A stretch of DNA of 22,410 nucleotides from the NCBI RefSeq assembly GCF_000711695.1, contig NW_013546848.1, positions 1 to 22,410 on the forward strand, read 5' to 3'. Position numbers and translations under genes: made by a program. This document shows, piece by piece, positions 1 through 10,180 of this stretch (positions within the stretch are counted from its first letter, which is position 1; each line of letters opens with the position of its first letter). Under the pieces are notes generated by a model, which was given only the letters and a program-made list of their open reading frames with translations, was not told where the DNA came from and ran no database searches. Source of the stretch: Tilletiaria anomala UBC 951 (Eukaryota; Basidiomycota; Exobasidiomycetes; Georgefischeriales; Tilletiariaceae).

Positions 1-401
1 AATATTTCTCTGCGCAAGGTTGTAAAAGGACGGCTGCACTGAGATTCGAGAGAGTTTTGGTTGGTGGCGCTGGCGCGTGCGGCGCGCGCGGGGGGTTAGA
101 GACAAAGCGGCCATGCGCCAAACACCATACATACATACACCACGCTGGCCACCCCACCGTCATTACTTGTTCACCAACCGCCGTACACTCACCTCAGAGA
201 GACTGGACTTGGCTCTGGAGGACACGAAACGATACGGCCAACAGTCCAGCAGAAGCACTGTGTATAGTCGATGCTCGCAGCTTCTAACAGACTGTGTGCA
301 GCATCATGCAACGCAGTGAATCCTCGATGCTATGCCAGCAAAAAAAATACAGTGGCCGCCCAGAACAGCAACTCGGTTTCCCCTTCGTGGTCGCATGCAG
401 T
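1..401. other. Gene-free stretch downstream of DDX41
   Basis: No open frame here has an ATG start, useful length and a recognisable product. It lies past the DDX41 stop codon and is probably its 3' flank plus part of an intergenic region that continues outside the window. The only local structure is a very short CATA run at about 126-140. Confidence 0.5.
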
Positions 402-2528
402 CTAATAGCCCCCACCGTCACCATCGCCGCGCGAAAATCCGGCCGTCTGCCTGCGCTGGTTCTCCTCGAGCTTCGGACAGTCTTTGATGCCGTGGCCGAG
501 TCCGCCGCAGATCGGGCAGCCCGTCAGCCCGCCCGCGCCCGCCGCGCGGGGGTCCTCGATGGCCGCCAGGAAAGGCGGAATGCGCTGCTTGGCCTCCATC
601 AACAGATACTTGAGATCGAGCAGCGTCTGCTCCGCCGTGTTCATGTTGACAAACGTCGTCGCGATACCTGTCTTACCCGAGCGGCCCGTACGACCTATCT
701 GATGGACGTAGTCTTCAATCTCCTTGGGCATCGTGTAGTTGATCACGTGCTGGATCTCGTTGAAATCCAAGCCTTTGCTCGCGACACCGCTGGCGACCAT
801 CACGTCCTTCTGCCCGCTCTTGAAAGACTTGATCGCGTACTCGCGCTCCTCCTGTGTCTTGCTGCCGTGGATCGCCACCGCTTCGACGCCTTTGAGCAGG
901 AGGTATTCCTGGATATCGTCGACCTCGTTCTTATTGTCGCTAAAGATGATCACGGGCGGGGCCGTCTTCTGCAGACATTCGAGCAGATAAACCATCTTAG
1001 CCTCCTGCTTAACGTACTCCACCTCCTGGATGATGTCCAAGCTCGCTGCGCCGGCACGGCCGACATTCACGACGATCGGCTTGATCAGACTCTGTTCTGC
1101 AAAGTCCTGGATCTTCTTGGGCATCGTTGCCGAAAAAAGAAGCGTCTGCCGTTGCTTCTTGAAGAATCCCATAATGTTTCGTACGTCCTCTTCGAAGCCC
1201 ATGTCGATCATACGATCGGCCTCGTCCATACAGAGATACTTGCACCAGTCGAGGGTGAAGCGCTTCTTTTCGAGCATATCTTGCAGACGGCCGGGCGTAG
1301 CCACGACGATGTGAAAGCCCTTGGACATGGTGTGCTGCTGATCGGCCATGCTGATGCCTCCGATGCAGAGCAGGACGCCGATCTGCGGATACCCGTCTCT
1401 TTCCATTGCTTCGCAGATTGCTTTGATGGACTCGTACGTCTGACGCGCCAGCTCACGCTGCAAGAAAACACGCAAACGTATCAGCATGGAGGTCGAACTT
1501 GAAAGGGGGAGGAAGGCACAATGACTGACAGAGGGGCAGATGATCATGCCTGTCGGGCCTTCTCCTCTTGTATACTCTAATCGCTTCTGCTCCTCCGCTG
1601 CAAACATGATGATCGGCAGGGAGAATGCTAGCGTCTTTCCCGAGCCAGTGAACGCAATTCCGATCATATCCCGCCCTGCGAATGCCGTCGGAAGACCTTG
1701 CATCTGAATCGGGGTCGGCTTTTTGATGTTTTTGGAACCTAGGTACGAGACCACGCACGACGGTATCTTCATATCCTGCACGCCCGCAAAACCTTTTCGT
1801 CAGCAAAATCGTTTCACGTAGGGTGCTTGACAGGAATGGAGACGCACCCTAAAGTTAGTAATAATGGGGGGAATGTCCTCTCCATCGATGAGGATGTGAT
1901 TCTGCTCCCGTAAGCGTCCATTCTCTTCGTCGCTGCGCTCGCGTATGAAGCGCGGTGCCCTCCAACTAGTTTTGATCGGCTCGGTATACTGGATGCCTTT
2001 TGCAAGTTCCGAAGCGCTTGCCAGCTTCTTTTTCGCAGCATGTGCTTCAAGGATCTTGCGCTCCTCCTCCGCCAGCTTCTCGGCCTCCGTCTTGTCTTCA
2101 TACTTTTCTTTTTCCCTCAACTCCCTAGCCTCATCCATAAGCGCCCTCGTCGATCGTTTCGGCCCATTGTCCTCCTCCTCCTCTTCCTCCTCCTCATCCC
2201 CGCCGTTCCCATAGCCTTTGGATCCGGGTACGCGCGATGCACTCGAGCTTTTGTTTAGCTGCTGTGATACCGAGGAAAGCGCAACGGACTTGCTGATCGG
2301 GAGCGCGCTTTTCCCGCTGATGCGCTGCAGCTCTTGCAGCTTGCGTTGCTTCAGCGGCACATAGCGCTTCGCTTCGAAGTCTTCTTCGTCCTCGTCAAAC
2401 ATCGCATATATGTCATCCTCTTTCTGCTTTTGGTGTGGCGGAGATAACCGTCGCCGCTTGTAGGATGCGCCCCCGGCGTCGCCATCCTGAGTGGAGGAGC
2501 CGCTTGCTTCGATAGCTGTCGGCGTCAT
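402..2528 (-). CDS. DDX41: ATP-dependent DEAD-box RNA helicase DDX41 (Abstrakt)
   Basis: ATP-dependent RNA helicase of the DDX41/Abstrakt family, a spliceosome-associated nuclear protein. Exons on the minus strand are 2528-1848, 1775-1530 and 1457-402; together they give 660 residues, close to the 622 of human DDX41. Both introns (1776-1847 and 1458-1529) are 72 nt. Visible motifs in order: an acidic/charged N-terminus with a poly-Glu run, a Q-motif region (PTPIQMQG), motif I FTGSGKT, PSRELA across the second splice, TPGR, DEAD, SAT, and [10 protein letters not shown]. Near the C-terminus is a CCHC zinc knuckle ([14 protein letters not shown]), the diagnostic DDX41 addition. The start is the ATG at 2528; the frame is open for 12 more codons upstream but only to a TTG. 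The gene is divergent from the ProRS gene. Confidence 0.95.
1458..1529 (-). other. DDX41 intron 2, stop-free and a multiple of three
   Basis: The intron begins GTCAGT and ends TTGCAG. It is 72 nt long with no in-frame stop, so retention would insert 24 residues between helicase motif I and PSRELA. Removing it restores the family sequence CPSRELARQT exactly, so splicing is clearly the functional form. Intron 1 is also 72 nt but carries an in-frame TGA. Confidence 0.9.
2171..2195 (-). repeat. CCT-rich microsatellite encoding poly-Glu in DDX41
   Basis: Short CCT/CTT trinucleotide run on the plus strand, read on the minus strand as a stretch of eight Glu and one Asp in the disordered N-terminus of DDX41. 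Trinucleotide phase keeps the frame, so length changes would be tolerated. Confidence 0.8.
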
Positions 2529-2937
2529 CTTGGCCGTTGATCCGACGAGAGCAGGCTGACGCAATCAGGTCCGCCCTTCTGCGATGTCAGCGATCAGCTT
2601 GCAAGGTACGCTTGATACATGTCCACAGCATCGCCCGACATCCGACCAAAGGCTGCAGCTGAGCGACTTGTCAAGCGTAGCGTGTGCGCACGTAAGTGAT
2701 GGCTTGGGCACCCACGTTGAGACGGTTCTTTCTCGAGAGTCATCTCGCTGAGAGATGGGCGGAACCACATCGAGGAGAGAATCTCTCTCATCTCTTGTTC
2801 CTTTCGAGTCTCCTTTCTCACGCTCTCCGGGGCTCTATCTCATACGTACCTCAATATCAATAACCTTCTCGCTGGGAGCACCTACTCTTTCCTTCACGAC
2901 CTGCTCCCTGTGAACAGCACCTGACATCGCCTCCGCC
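2529..2937. promoter_or_regulatory. Divergent intergenic region DDX41 / ProRS
   Basis: This 409-base gap separates two start codons facing away from each other, so it must hold both promoters and 5' leaders. I see no clear TATA box. A TC-rich stretch (about 2777-2826) lies upstream of the ProRS ATG. Inferred from gene orientation only. Confidence 0.5.
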
Positions 2938-5437
2938 ATGTTCTCGCTTGCAGACGTCCAGGCGAGGCTGGCATCGCTCTCCGTCAGCGGAAATAACATC
3001 ATCTCGCACGCGGCAACCGCCTCGCCGGAAGAGTACAAGAATGCCGTCTCGTCTTCGTCCGCTCCTGCGTCCACCGCACACCTCAAGACACTTGTCTTCA
3101 AGCCAAAGACGGCCAAGACGGCCAAGCCAGTCCCTGTCGTAATCATCGCACGAGACGAGACGGACACTGTCACCGGTGCGCTCGGCAAGAAGCTGGACAT
3201 CAAGGAAATGAGGCTCGCTGCTCCAGAGTTGCTGCAGGAGTTTTTCAACGCAACAAAGGACGATGGTGAGGCTTCATCCGCAGAAACTGTACACGCACAG
3301 CATATTTGTCTGCCGGGTAGCTCACCGCAATTTCCCCATTTACCTAGTATCGCCCCTGTCGATCACCTCCTCAAATGCCTCTCAAATCACTCTAGTCATC
3401 GACTCTGCACTGGCGTCGTCGTCCGACTCTTTTGCGCTCAAAGCTGGGTCGTCGGATAAAACCATGCTACTGAAGGGTACCGATATCGCCAAGTACCTTG
3501 AGAGCAGTGGCGCCAAGGCGCACCTGATTGACTTTGCTGAATTGAAGAAGGATGCGCCGGCGTGAGTTCTCCGCATGATTGTTTGCTATTCAACATTACA
3601 CATAGTGATTCCCTTTGCCATGCCACCACAGTCCGATCGCAAAGGCAAATGCGTCGTCCGGAAAGGCGGCGTCGGCGCCTTCTGCCACATCAGGATCGAT
3701 CTCTGCAGACGGCAATGCACGCGCAAAGGCAGCGGACTCGGCCAAGATCGCCGATGCAGAGCTCATCGGTATCACGATCCGCAAAGATGGCGATTTCTCC
3801 GAGTGGTATCAGCAGGTCCTCAGAAAGGGCGACATGATTGACTGGTACGATGTCAGCGGCTGCTACATTCTAAAGCCGTGGTCTTACCACGTCTGGCAGT
3901 GCATTCAGAGTGAGTGCGCTATCCCCCCTCTTCAAAGAGGATACCAAAATGACATTTTGCATATCGGCAGCCTTCTTTGACGGCGAGATCAAGAAGCTCG
4001 GGGTGGAGAACTGCTACTTTCCCATGTTCGTATCGTCTGATGTCCTTGAGCGCGAGAAGGACCACATTGAAGGCTTCGCGCCCGAGGTTGCATGGGTCAC
4101 CCGCGCCGGCAAGAGCGACCTGGAGAAGCCGATAGCCATTCGGCCGACGAGTGAGACGGTCATGTACCCATACTACAGCAAGTGGATCCACAGCCACCGC
4201 GACCTGCCGCTTAAGCTCAACCAGTGGAACAGCGTCGTCAGATGGGAATTCAAGCACCCACAGCCTTTCCTCCGCACGCGCGAGTTCCTTTGGCAAGAAG
4301 GACACACCGCCTTCCTGACCAAGGAAGAAGCTACTGTGGAGGTGCACCAGATTCTGGCACTCTACGCGAAGGTTTACACCGACCTGCTCGCACTTCCCGT
4401 CGTGCCCGGTGTCAAGTCGGAGAAAGAAAAGTTTGCCGGCGGCCTGTTCACGACCACCGTCGAGGGTTTTATCCCCACGACCGGCCGAGGCATCCAAGGC
4501 GGCACCTCGCACTGTCTTGGTCAGAACTTCTCCAAGATGTTCGACATCAGCGTTGAGGACCCGAGGGCCGATGCGTCGAAGCGCGGCACTCGCGAGGGGC
4601 GCGCGTATGTCTGGCAGAATTCATGGGGTCTCTCGACGCGCACGATCGGCGTGATGGTTATGGTGCACGGCGACAACAAAGGCCTCGTCATGCCCCCGCG
4701 TGTGTCGTCGATCCAAGTCGTCATCGTCGCCGTCGGCATCAACGTCAAGACGACCGATGCGCAGCGTAAAGAGATCTACGACGCGTGCGAGAAGCTCGAG
4801 GCGGAGCTTAAGCGCGTCGGCGTGCGCGCCAGGTACGACGACCGTGACAACTACACTCCGGCGTACAAATTCAACGACTGGGAGCTGCGCGGTGTGCCCA
4901 TTCGCCTCGAGATCGGCCCGCAGGACCTAGCCAAGCAGTCGACGCTGAGCGCTCGACGTGACACGGGCGCTAAAGCTGCGATCCCGCTGGCGACAGTTAC
5001 GGAAGCGATACCGCAGCTGCTTGAAACGATCCACCATGACATGTACGCCAAGGCCGAGCAAGTCTACCGCGAAAGGAGGCGTGTCGTGACCAAATGGGAA
5101 GACTTTACCGTCAACCTCAACCAGAAGTGCCACGTCATCATTCCATGGTGCGAGGTCGAGGAATGCGAGGACGCCATCAAGGAGCGGAGTGCCCGAGTCG
5201 CGTGCGTAACCCTTCCATTTGGATTGACAAAAATGAATCTGTTGAGGCTGACTCTGCAACTTCGCCTTCGCGCACAGTGACACTGATGAACCCGAAGATG
5301 AACGCGCGCCGAGTATGGGCGCCAAGTCGCTCTGCATCCCGCTCGACCAATCTCCCTACCCGGACATCGCTGGTCTCAAGTGCCCACAATGCGGCAGCGA
5401 CGCCAAGCGCTGGACCATGTTCGGTCGCTCCTATTAG
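2938..5437 (+). CDS. Prolyl-tRNA synthetase, cytosolic (class II)
   Basis: Attaches proline to tRNA-Pro in the cytosol. Exons 2938-3265, 3396-3561, 3632-3909, 3971-5201 and 5278-5437 join in frame to 720 residues, with introns of 130, 70, 61 and 76 nt. The protein resembles yeast YHR020W along its length. An N-terminal appended domain (about residues 1-180, the region compared with YbaK-like editing domains in fungal ProRS) carries the VFKPKT stretch. A linker rich in Ala/Lys/Ser follows, then the class II core: DVSGCYILKPWSYHVWQ, motif 2 (RWEFKHPQPFLRTREFLWQE) and motif 3 (VHGDNKGLVMPPRV). The anticodon-binding domain and a C-terminal zinc-type domain (WCEVEEC...CPQCGSD) end in MFGRSY, the characteristic eukaryote/archaeal-type terminus. 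The last splice is needed to reach that terminus; reading through it gives an early stop at 5280. Confidence 0.96.
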
Positions 5438-5643
5438 TTGTGCTGCGGGGCTGCTGGGGCCAGAAAAACCTTAGCAGCGCGAGTGTGAAGATGTGAAGGA
5501 AAGAAAACTTCTGCATACGTGTATGCCAAGAATACAGAAAAGGTCATGGGCACGTTTCTCCTGCAGGACTCTGCAGCGCAGATCTGAATGCCTGTCTGCG
5601 CGCTCGCAAGTATACGAGACACTTCCTTTGAACCTGTGGCAGC

Positions 5644-6572
5644 CTAGGAGCCGTGTCCCGCCTTCGCGCCGTCGACGTACATGTTTCTCGTTGCTGCCGG
5701 CAGCTGCGCGACCATGCCATCAAGCTCCTTTGTGACCTTGACCTGACACCCCAAGCGCGATGTGTCCGTCAGGCCAAAGGCCAGATCGAGCATATCGTTC
5801 TCGTCATCCCCTGGCTCTTCAAGCTTGTCGTACACGTCTGGCTCGAGGATGACGTGGCATGTCGAACATGCTATTGAACCTTCGCAGGCGCCTGATGCAG
5901 TTTCAACCAAATTCAGTCAGTCTGGGTATATGAACGTCTCTGACACGGGCGGACAAGGAGACTCGCCTTCTAAGTCGATGTCGTACTCGTGTGCGATGGA
6001 CAAAAGGTCATCGCCTTCGTTCACTTCGACTGTCTTGATGTCGCTGCCTTTAGAGTCCCGGAATGTCACCTTAATCCTGTAAATGAGAAAGGGGCATCGA
6101 GCAAGCTATCAGTCAGCGTCGCTGGACTTGTGCTCCATTACGAGGCCACTCACCCTGTCCCAGGTTCTGGTCGTTTGAGCGAGCCGTGCTGCGCCCCTGT
6201 TGCCGTGAAGATGATATCAGAACGATCAACAAACCGCCATCATGGGAGAAGCCAGCTGCGCAGTAGCCGCCGAATCTCACTTGAGCTGCAATGGAAGTAC
6301 CGCTTTGAAGACACCATCTTCGAAGGAAGCTGCCTTCTGGCCACGCTGCGGAGCGCCACGTCTCCCAGCAGGCTGTCCACGCTAGCAACGAGGCGGCTCG
6401 GAGCACTCTTGCCGGTCGCGGCACCGCTTTGACATTTGCAAGCTATCAATGAAGAACCGTTACCTGCATGGAGAAGTGCAGCAGATGACGTTGCAACAGA
6501 GCGCAGACTCTCTGTCCGGCTCGACGTTTGCCATGTGGCGCGCAAGAGCGCAGCGTTGGATCGTGAGAGCAT
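5644..6572 (-). CDS. YAH1: Mitochondrial adrenodoxin-type [2Fe-2S] ferredoxin
   Basis: Electron carrier of the mitochondrial matrix, needed for Fe-S cluster assembly and haem A synthesis in the yeast Yah1 family. Exons on the minus strand are 6572-6281, 6196-6154, 6076-5967 and 5891-5644, joining in frame to 230 residues. Introns are 84, 77 and 75 nt. The long Arg/Ser/Ala-rich N-terminus (starting [10 protein letters not shown], containing KRYFHCSSR at the splice) looks like a mitochondrial presequence. Then come [13 protein letters not shown] and the cluster ligands in [10 protein letters not shown] plus a later Cys in RLGCQ, with [13 protein letters not shown] between them, as in Yah1/adrenodoxin. 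The presequence is longer than usual; a further short intron near 6463 is possible but I found no fitting acceptor. The frame is open upstream of 6572 only to a TTG at 6662. Confidence 0.93.
5892..5966 (-). other. GC-AG intron in the ferredoxin gene
   Basis: The donor reads AG|GCGAGT and the acceptor TGCATCAG. Splicing here gives DLEGACEGS, exactly the conserved join before the first cluster cysteine. No nearby GT donor keeps both frame and homology. GC-AG introns are a known minority class, with a donor otherwise close to consensus, as here. Confidence 0.85.
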
Positions 6573-7661
6573 CTTGCACCTTTCGGCGGTGGCGTGAGAA
6601 ATCTCTGACGCTCGAGCTAGATTTGCGCTTCTATCTGAACCGGGGGCGGCGTGGAGTCGCAAGAAGCCTAACCAGTGATTCGGGTTGCTGTCCTTGGCAA
6701 GCCTCAGGATGGATCAGGTGATAGTGAGCAGCATTCGATTTTGGAAAGGCAGGAAGATCGATCGCACTTCGCGTATGCATGGCATGAATTTTTGCGGCAC
6801 AGTTCTCAGCGTCTCGTCCATTTCGCCTCTCAGCATTAACATCACGGGAAAGGTTGAGCCGAGACATAATCCCGCCCCTACGATCATGATCTTCATGCTT
6901 CCTTGCTTTCTCACTTCTGTCTCTCTCCTCATACAATACAATCGGTTCTCCTTCAACTTGCTTAGTCGTCGCACCCATGTGGGTGCTATCTTGGCATCCG
7001 GTTCAAGCAAGTTGGACGCAGGAGCAACTGGCTTTCTGGCATTCATAATTCAGGTCAAGCAATCTGAACGGAGGAATGGCCCTGCAATTCCTCCGGGTAG
7101 TCTAGCTTTCTGGAACAACCCTGCAGCACTTTTGTGTGCCCATTCATGGCCAAGGAAAGCTGGTTGAAAGAACCTCTTGGCTATGAAAGTCCAAAAATGT
7201 GGCTACTCCCCCTTTCGGCGACTAGACTTGAGTGCCAAGATACCATCTGATCGACCCCAGACCTTTGACCTTGGATCTACTTGTGGCAGCCAATTGACAA
7301 TCGTGTCGATAATTAGCTGTGGAGCGTAGACGCGCGCCCGGGGCCTAACGCAACCCAACGCAGCACTTCTGTCGAGGAAGGAAACGGCTACAACTTATGA
7401 ATGGCGGTTAAGGAGGCGGCCTTCAAAAGGGAAAGTGTCTCTAACTGGCGCAATCTGTTCAAGATTAGGTCAGCTCCTTACCGCCAGGTCATGGACACGC
7501 AGCAAGAAGAGCGGGAAGCTCTCCACTGCCTAGCACTGAAATACCTCTTTGTTGCGAAGAGTAGTAGAATCTGGGGCTGCAATCCGATAATCCAATGCAT
7601 CACTGGTGTTAAATCACCATATCGCTCACGTCAAATCATGCATCCCAAGATCTACGCCTTG
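6573..7661. other. About 1.1 kb without a supported gene
   Basis: Holds the promoter side of the ferredoxin gene and the 3' side of the membrane-protein gene. Open frames of 100-160 codons overlap on both strands (for example 6709-7167 plus, 6714-7046 minus, 6631-6978 minus), but none has a recognisable domain or convincing splice structure, and overlap on both strands argues against all of them. A plus frame from the ATG at 7401 runs to 7877 and overlaps the neighbouring gene antisense. Confidence 0.45.
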
Positions 7662-9159
7662 TCACCGCTGCAACTTACCTTGCCCCATTTGCTCGCCGTT
7701 CGCAGCGTAACTCTCCGCAGCTGCTCCGTACGGTTGCTGATCCAAGGCAGCGGTGGCAGTGCCAGGCGCAGCATCAGCCCGATAAGCCTGGCCTTGCTGT
7801 GTGGCCCCGTTCCAGTCCGCGGCGGCAAGTCCGGCGTCCTGCCGCTGCTTGCCTCCAAGCGCATTGATCCATGCTGACCCATGCACCATTTTCGGGGTTT
7901 CGGGACGTCCGACCTGGCCCTGGCGGCTCGCCACTCCTGTGTTGTACCCCAGCTGGTACTCTGGCGGCGGAGCGCTCGACGCGCGCAGCATCTCCAGGAT
8001 ATCCGGATGCTGCTGAACTAGTGACGTGATGTGCACGAGTTCCGGTCGACTCCATAAGCGGATGCACTCATGCGTGAACTTGCAGCCGCATGGGCGCCAT
8101 CTCCAGCTTCGGTGGCGATGGGGGCGGTGGCGGCTCTTCGGTGCGAAGTCCTCCATATGCATCCTCCTGGTCCAGTCCAAAGCCTGCAAGTGTGCCACTG
8201 TATTCCTTGCTGTACGAATATGGCAAGGTCGGGTCGGGCTGTCCTGCGGCTGGCTGCTGTCCCTCGATGCCGGCACGGCTTCCGTGCCGGGCGCGTCAAC
8301 GTGTGCAACAGGAATAGAAGCGAATGGTGCGTCTAGGTACAACCTCGCAAATGTCTGCTCTGGCGCAAGCAGATTGCGCTTGCCCATCAGGTCCGATGGA
8401 CACATATAGTGGTCGACTAATTGGCCAACTTGATACCAGGCGATAATTTGACCGCCTTGGTACGCCGCACGCTGATGGTAAGAGTCGGCGTCGGTGTGCG
8501 GGCACTGCACCAGCTTTGGCATGACTGGCGCGGCGCCAAAGTTGAACTGCGACAGTTCTTTCAGCGGCGACAGCTGGCCGCTCGGATCCGCCGGGTCGTA
8601 CAGATGGTAAGTGTAGGCGCCGGCACCGCCATTGTCCCAGATGATCGCGCCGTGCGACAGGGCTTGGTTCCTGCACCGTCAGAGGATGATGACCATTGCT
8701 AGGATGGCCGCCAGGGTGACCTGTCCAACTATCCCGGCTCCGACGATGACGGTGACGTCAACGCCTTTGGCGGATGTTTTGCCGGGCGGTGAACTTGATG
8801 ACGATGCAGCGCCTCTGTCAGCGAAGGTTGTGGAGTTGTTGGCGCTGTTGCTCGTTCCGGAACTGCTAGTGCTGCTGCTATTTGGAAACAAAGGCGCCTG
8901 TGTGAGGGAGTTGATGCTGCTGCTAGCGAGACCACCAAGGGCGTGCACTCGCGTGCTCCTCGTCGAGCGCAAACGAGAGCATTCGCGATTCCGTCCGCCC
9001 AACCGTCCGCTTCAGCCGGGTCCTGGTTTGCCATTGACCCCAGTACGGTATGCAGCGATGAAACGACGGACGGGTAGGCGGACGGAGACGCTTGTACCTC
9101 GGACAGCAGTGATGAGTAGCTGTCGTCGTATCTGCCAACGTATGCATACCCGCCGGCGC
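7662..9159 (-). CDS. Unrecognised single-pass membrane protein, Ser-rich stalk (partial model)
   Basis: I do not recognise this family. Pieces that fit together on the minus strand: exon 9159-8975 (Tyr/Ser-rich, begins after a good TTTGCACAG acceptor), intron 8898-8974 (77 nt), then 8897 onward with an Asn/Ser-rich stretch followed by one hydrophobic span (about VDVTVIVGAGIVGQVTLAAI plus a further hydrophobic LAMVIIL). An in-frame TGA at 8679-8681 follows the span. The same frame continues with RCRNQALSHGAIIW and a long tail. A second intron (8013-8079, 67 nt) joins a Tyr/Pro-rich segment to QHPDILEMLRASSAPPPEY; another must lie near 8250-8355 but its borders are unclear. A GTAAGT donor at 7678 may lead to a further 3' exon, otherwise the stop is at 7662. 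The N-terminus and signal peptide, upstream of 9159, are unresolved. The layout suggests a plasma-membrane or cell-wall protein with a cytosolic tail; this is inference. Confidence 0.5.
8676..8681 (-). other. In-frame TGA-CGG after the membrane span
   Basis: Read on the minus strand: ATC CTC TGA CGG TGC AGG AAC. The frame is the same on both sides, and I found no phase-compatible donor in the preceding exon that would splice the TGA out with the GTGCAG acceptor beside it. UGA followed by CGG is one of the leaky stop contexts known from readthrough signals. It could equally be a nonsense mutation or a sequence error. Confidence 0.5.
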
Positions 9160-10180
9160 CTGTGCAAAGGAAGAAAACAGACAGAGGTTGCAGTCAGACT
9201 GGTCCAGAGGACGATATCTCTTCGTAGCAAGGGATTCTACGAACCGAAAGACGGGCCATGAGGATCGGATCTCTGGTGAGAGCAGGATTAGGTGCGGCCA
9301 AGACTGCTGTGCGCACCGGCGCAGCCATCACCGTGCTGGCCAGCACGGCGATTCACGTGAACGAGGGCACGTTGCTGATCTGCTCTCAGTCTCGATCGCT
9401 GGCGTCGGGCAGCAGCGGTAATTTGTGACCTTGACACTGGTCCGGTGCAAGCAGATGGTCCCCTGAGAGTATGTGAAAGCTGGAGGGGAGAGGAACTGCG
9501 GAAGTGAAGTGCTTTCATGGGCTAAAGAACAACGCTGACCGACAGTTTAGTGTGGATTGCCCTGCACATGTCAGGCAGTGCCAGAGCAGGCGTGGAGCGC
9601 CTGTCAACGTCTAGGAACGAGCACGAGCACGAGCTCTGCAATAGAAATGTAAATCCGATCGGAAAGGCCGAGATCCGAATTCCGAGAATAGAGCTTGGGT
9701 GAACGAGTCAAACCCCCGCCAGCCTCGGATCTATCGCCAGCAAGTGGCAACCCGCCATGCACCACCACCTACACACCCTGCGGGCACAAACCAGGCTGGG
9801 CACCTATTCCAAGGGCTTCTTCATGACAGCAGACACACTATCCCAAGGCCTGCTGGCGACGAGCCAAGGTTGACCATCCACCTCAAGATCGCCTTTCAAA
9901 CATCTGATAAACTGATGCCTCGTGCCCTGATGTGGATGGCCTCCAGACCTCGTCGCCCCCTCCTCCATGTCCACTCTACTAGGCGCCGGATCGGGGCTTG
10001 ATCCGCCAAGCGTTCTTGGACATGCATAGGCCGGCCTTCGGCGGTATTTGGTCACAGAATTCACGGCATCAAATATTCCATTGACCATGGCCTTGCGGTA
10101 TCCCATTCACATGAAAAGTCGTAATAGTTACAAGAGAGGAGGCGGTGCCGAGCAAAGCAGTGAAGAGAGCGGGCATTTTA
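9160..10180. other. About 1 kb without a supported gene
   Basis: Lies between the membrane-protein gene and the 3' end of the OPT transporter gene. It probably holds the missing 5' exons of the former: good minus-strand acceptor-like sites (TTCTTTAG near 9516-9523, TCACCAG near 9272-9278) occur, but I could not link them to an ATG. A plus-strand ORF of 56 codons at 9258-9428 has an amphipathic-looking start but no other support. Confidence 0.45.

Noticed and set aside
294-1502. Long plus-strand open frame (402 codons) opposite DDX41
   Set aside because: It lies antisense to the conserved helicase exons; GC-rich codon use leaves the opposite strand open. The sequence has no recognisable domain.
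2529-2564. Longer N-terminus for DDX41 starting at 2564
   Set aside because: The codon there is TTG; the first ATG in frame is at 2528.
3919-4512. Minus-strand open frame opposite the ProRS catalytic exon
   Set aside because: Shadow of strongly conserved ProRS coding sequence on the other strand.
6573-6662. Longer N-terminus for the ferredoxin starting at 6662
   Set aside because: The upstream start is TTG, and the presequence from 6572 is already long.
6685-7167. Plus-strand ORF of up to 160 codons
   Set aside because: The upstream start is TTG, minus-strand frames of similar size overlap it, and no domain is visible.
7401-7877. Plus-strand ORF of 158 codons
   Set aside because: Its second half is antisense to the tail of the membrane-protein gene and the first half matches nothing.
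8018-8308. Second minus-strand frame through the membrane-protein tail
   Set aside because: The splice at 8013-8079 and the Tyr/Pro-rich frame give a better protein; this frame is Arg/His/Trp-rich shadow sequence.
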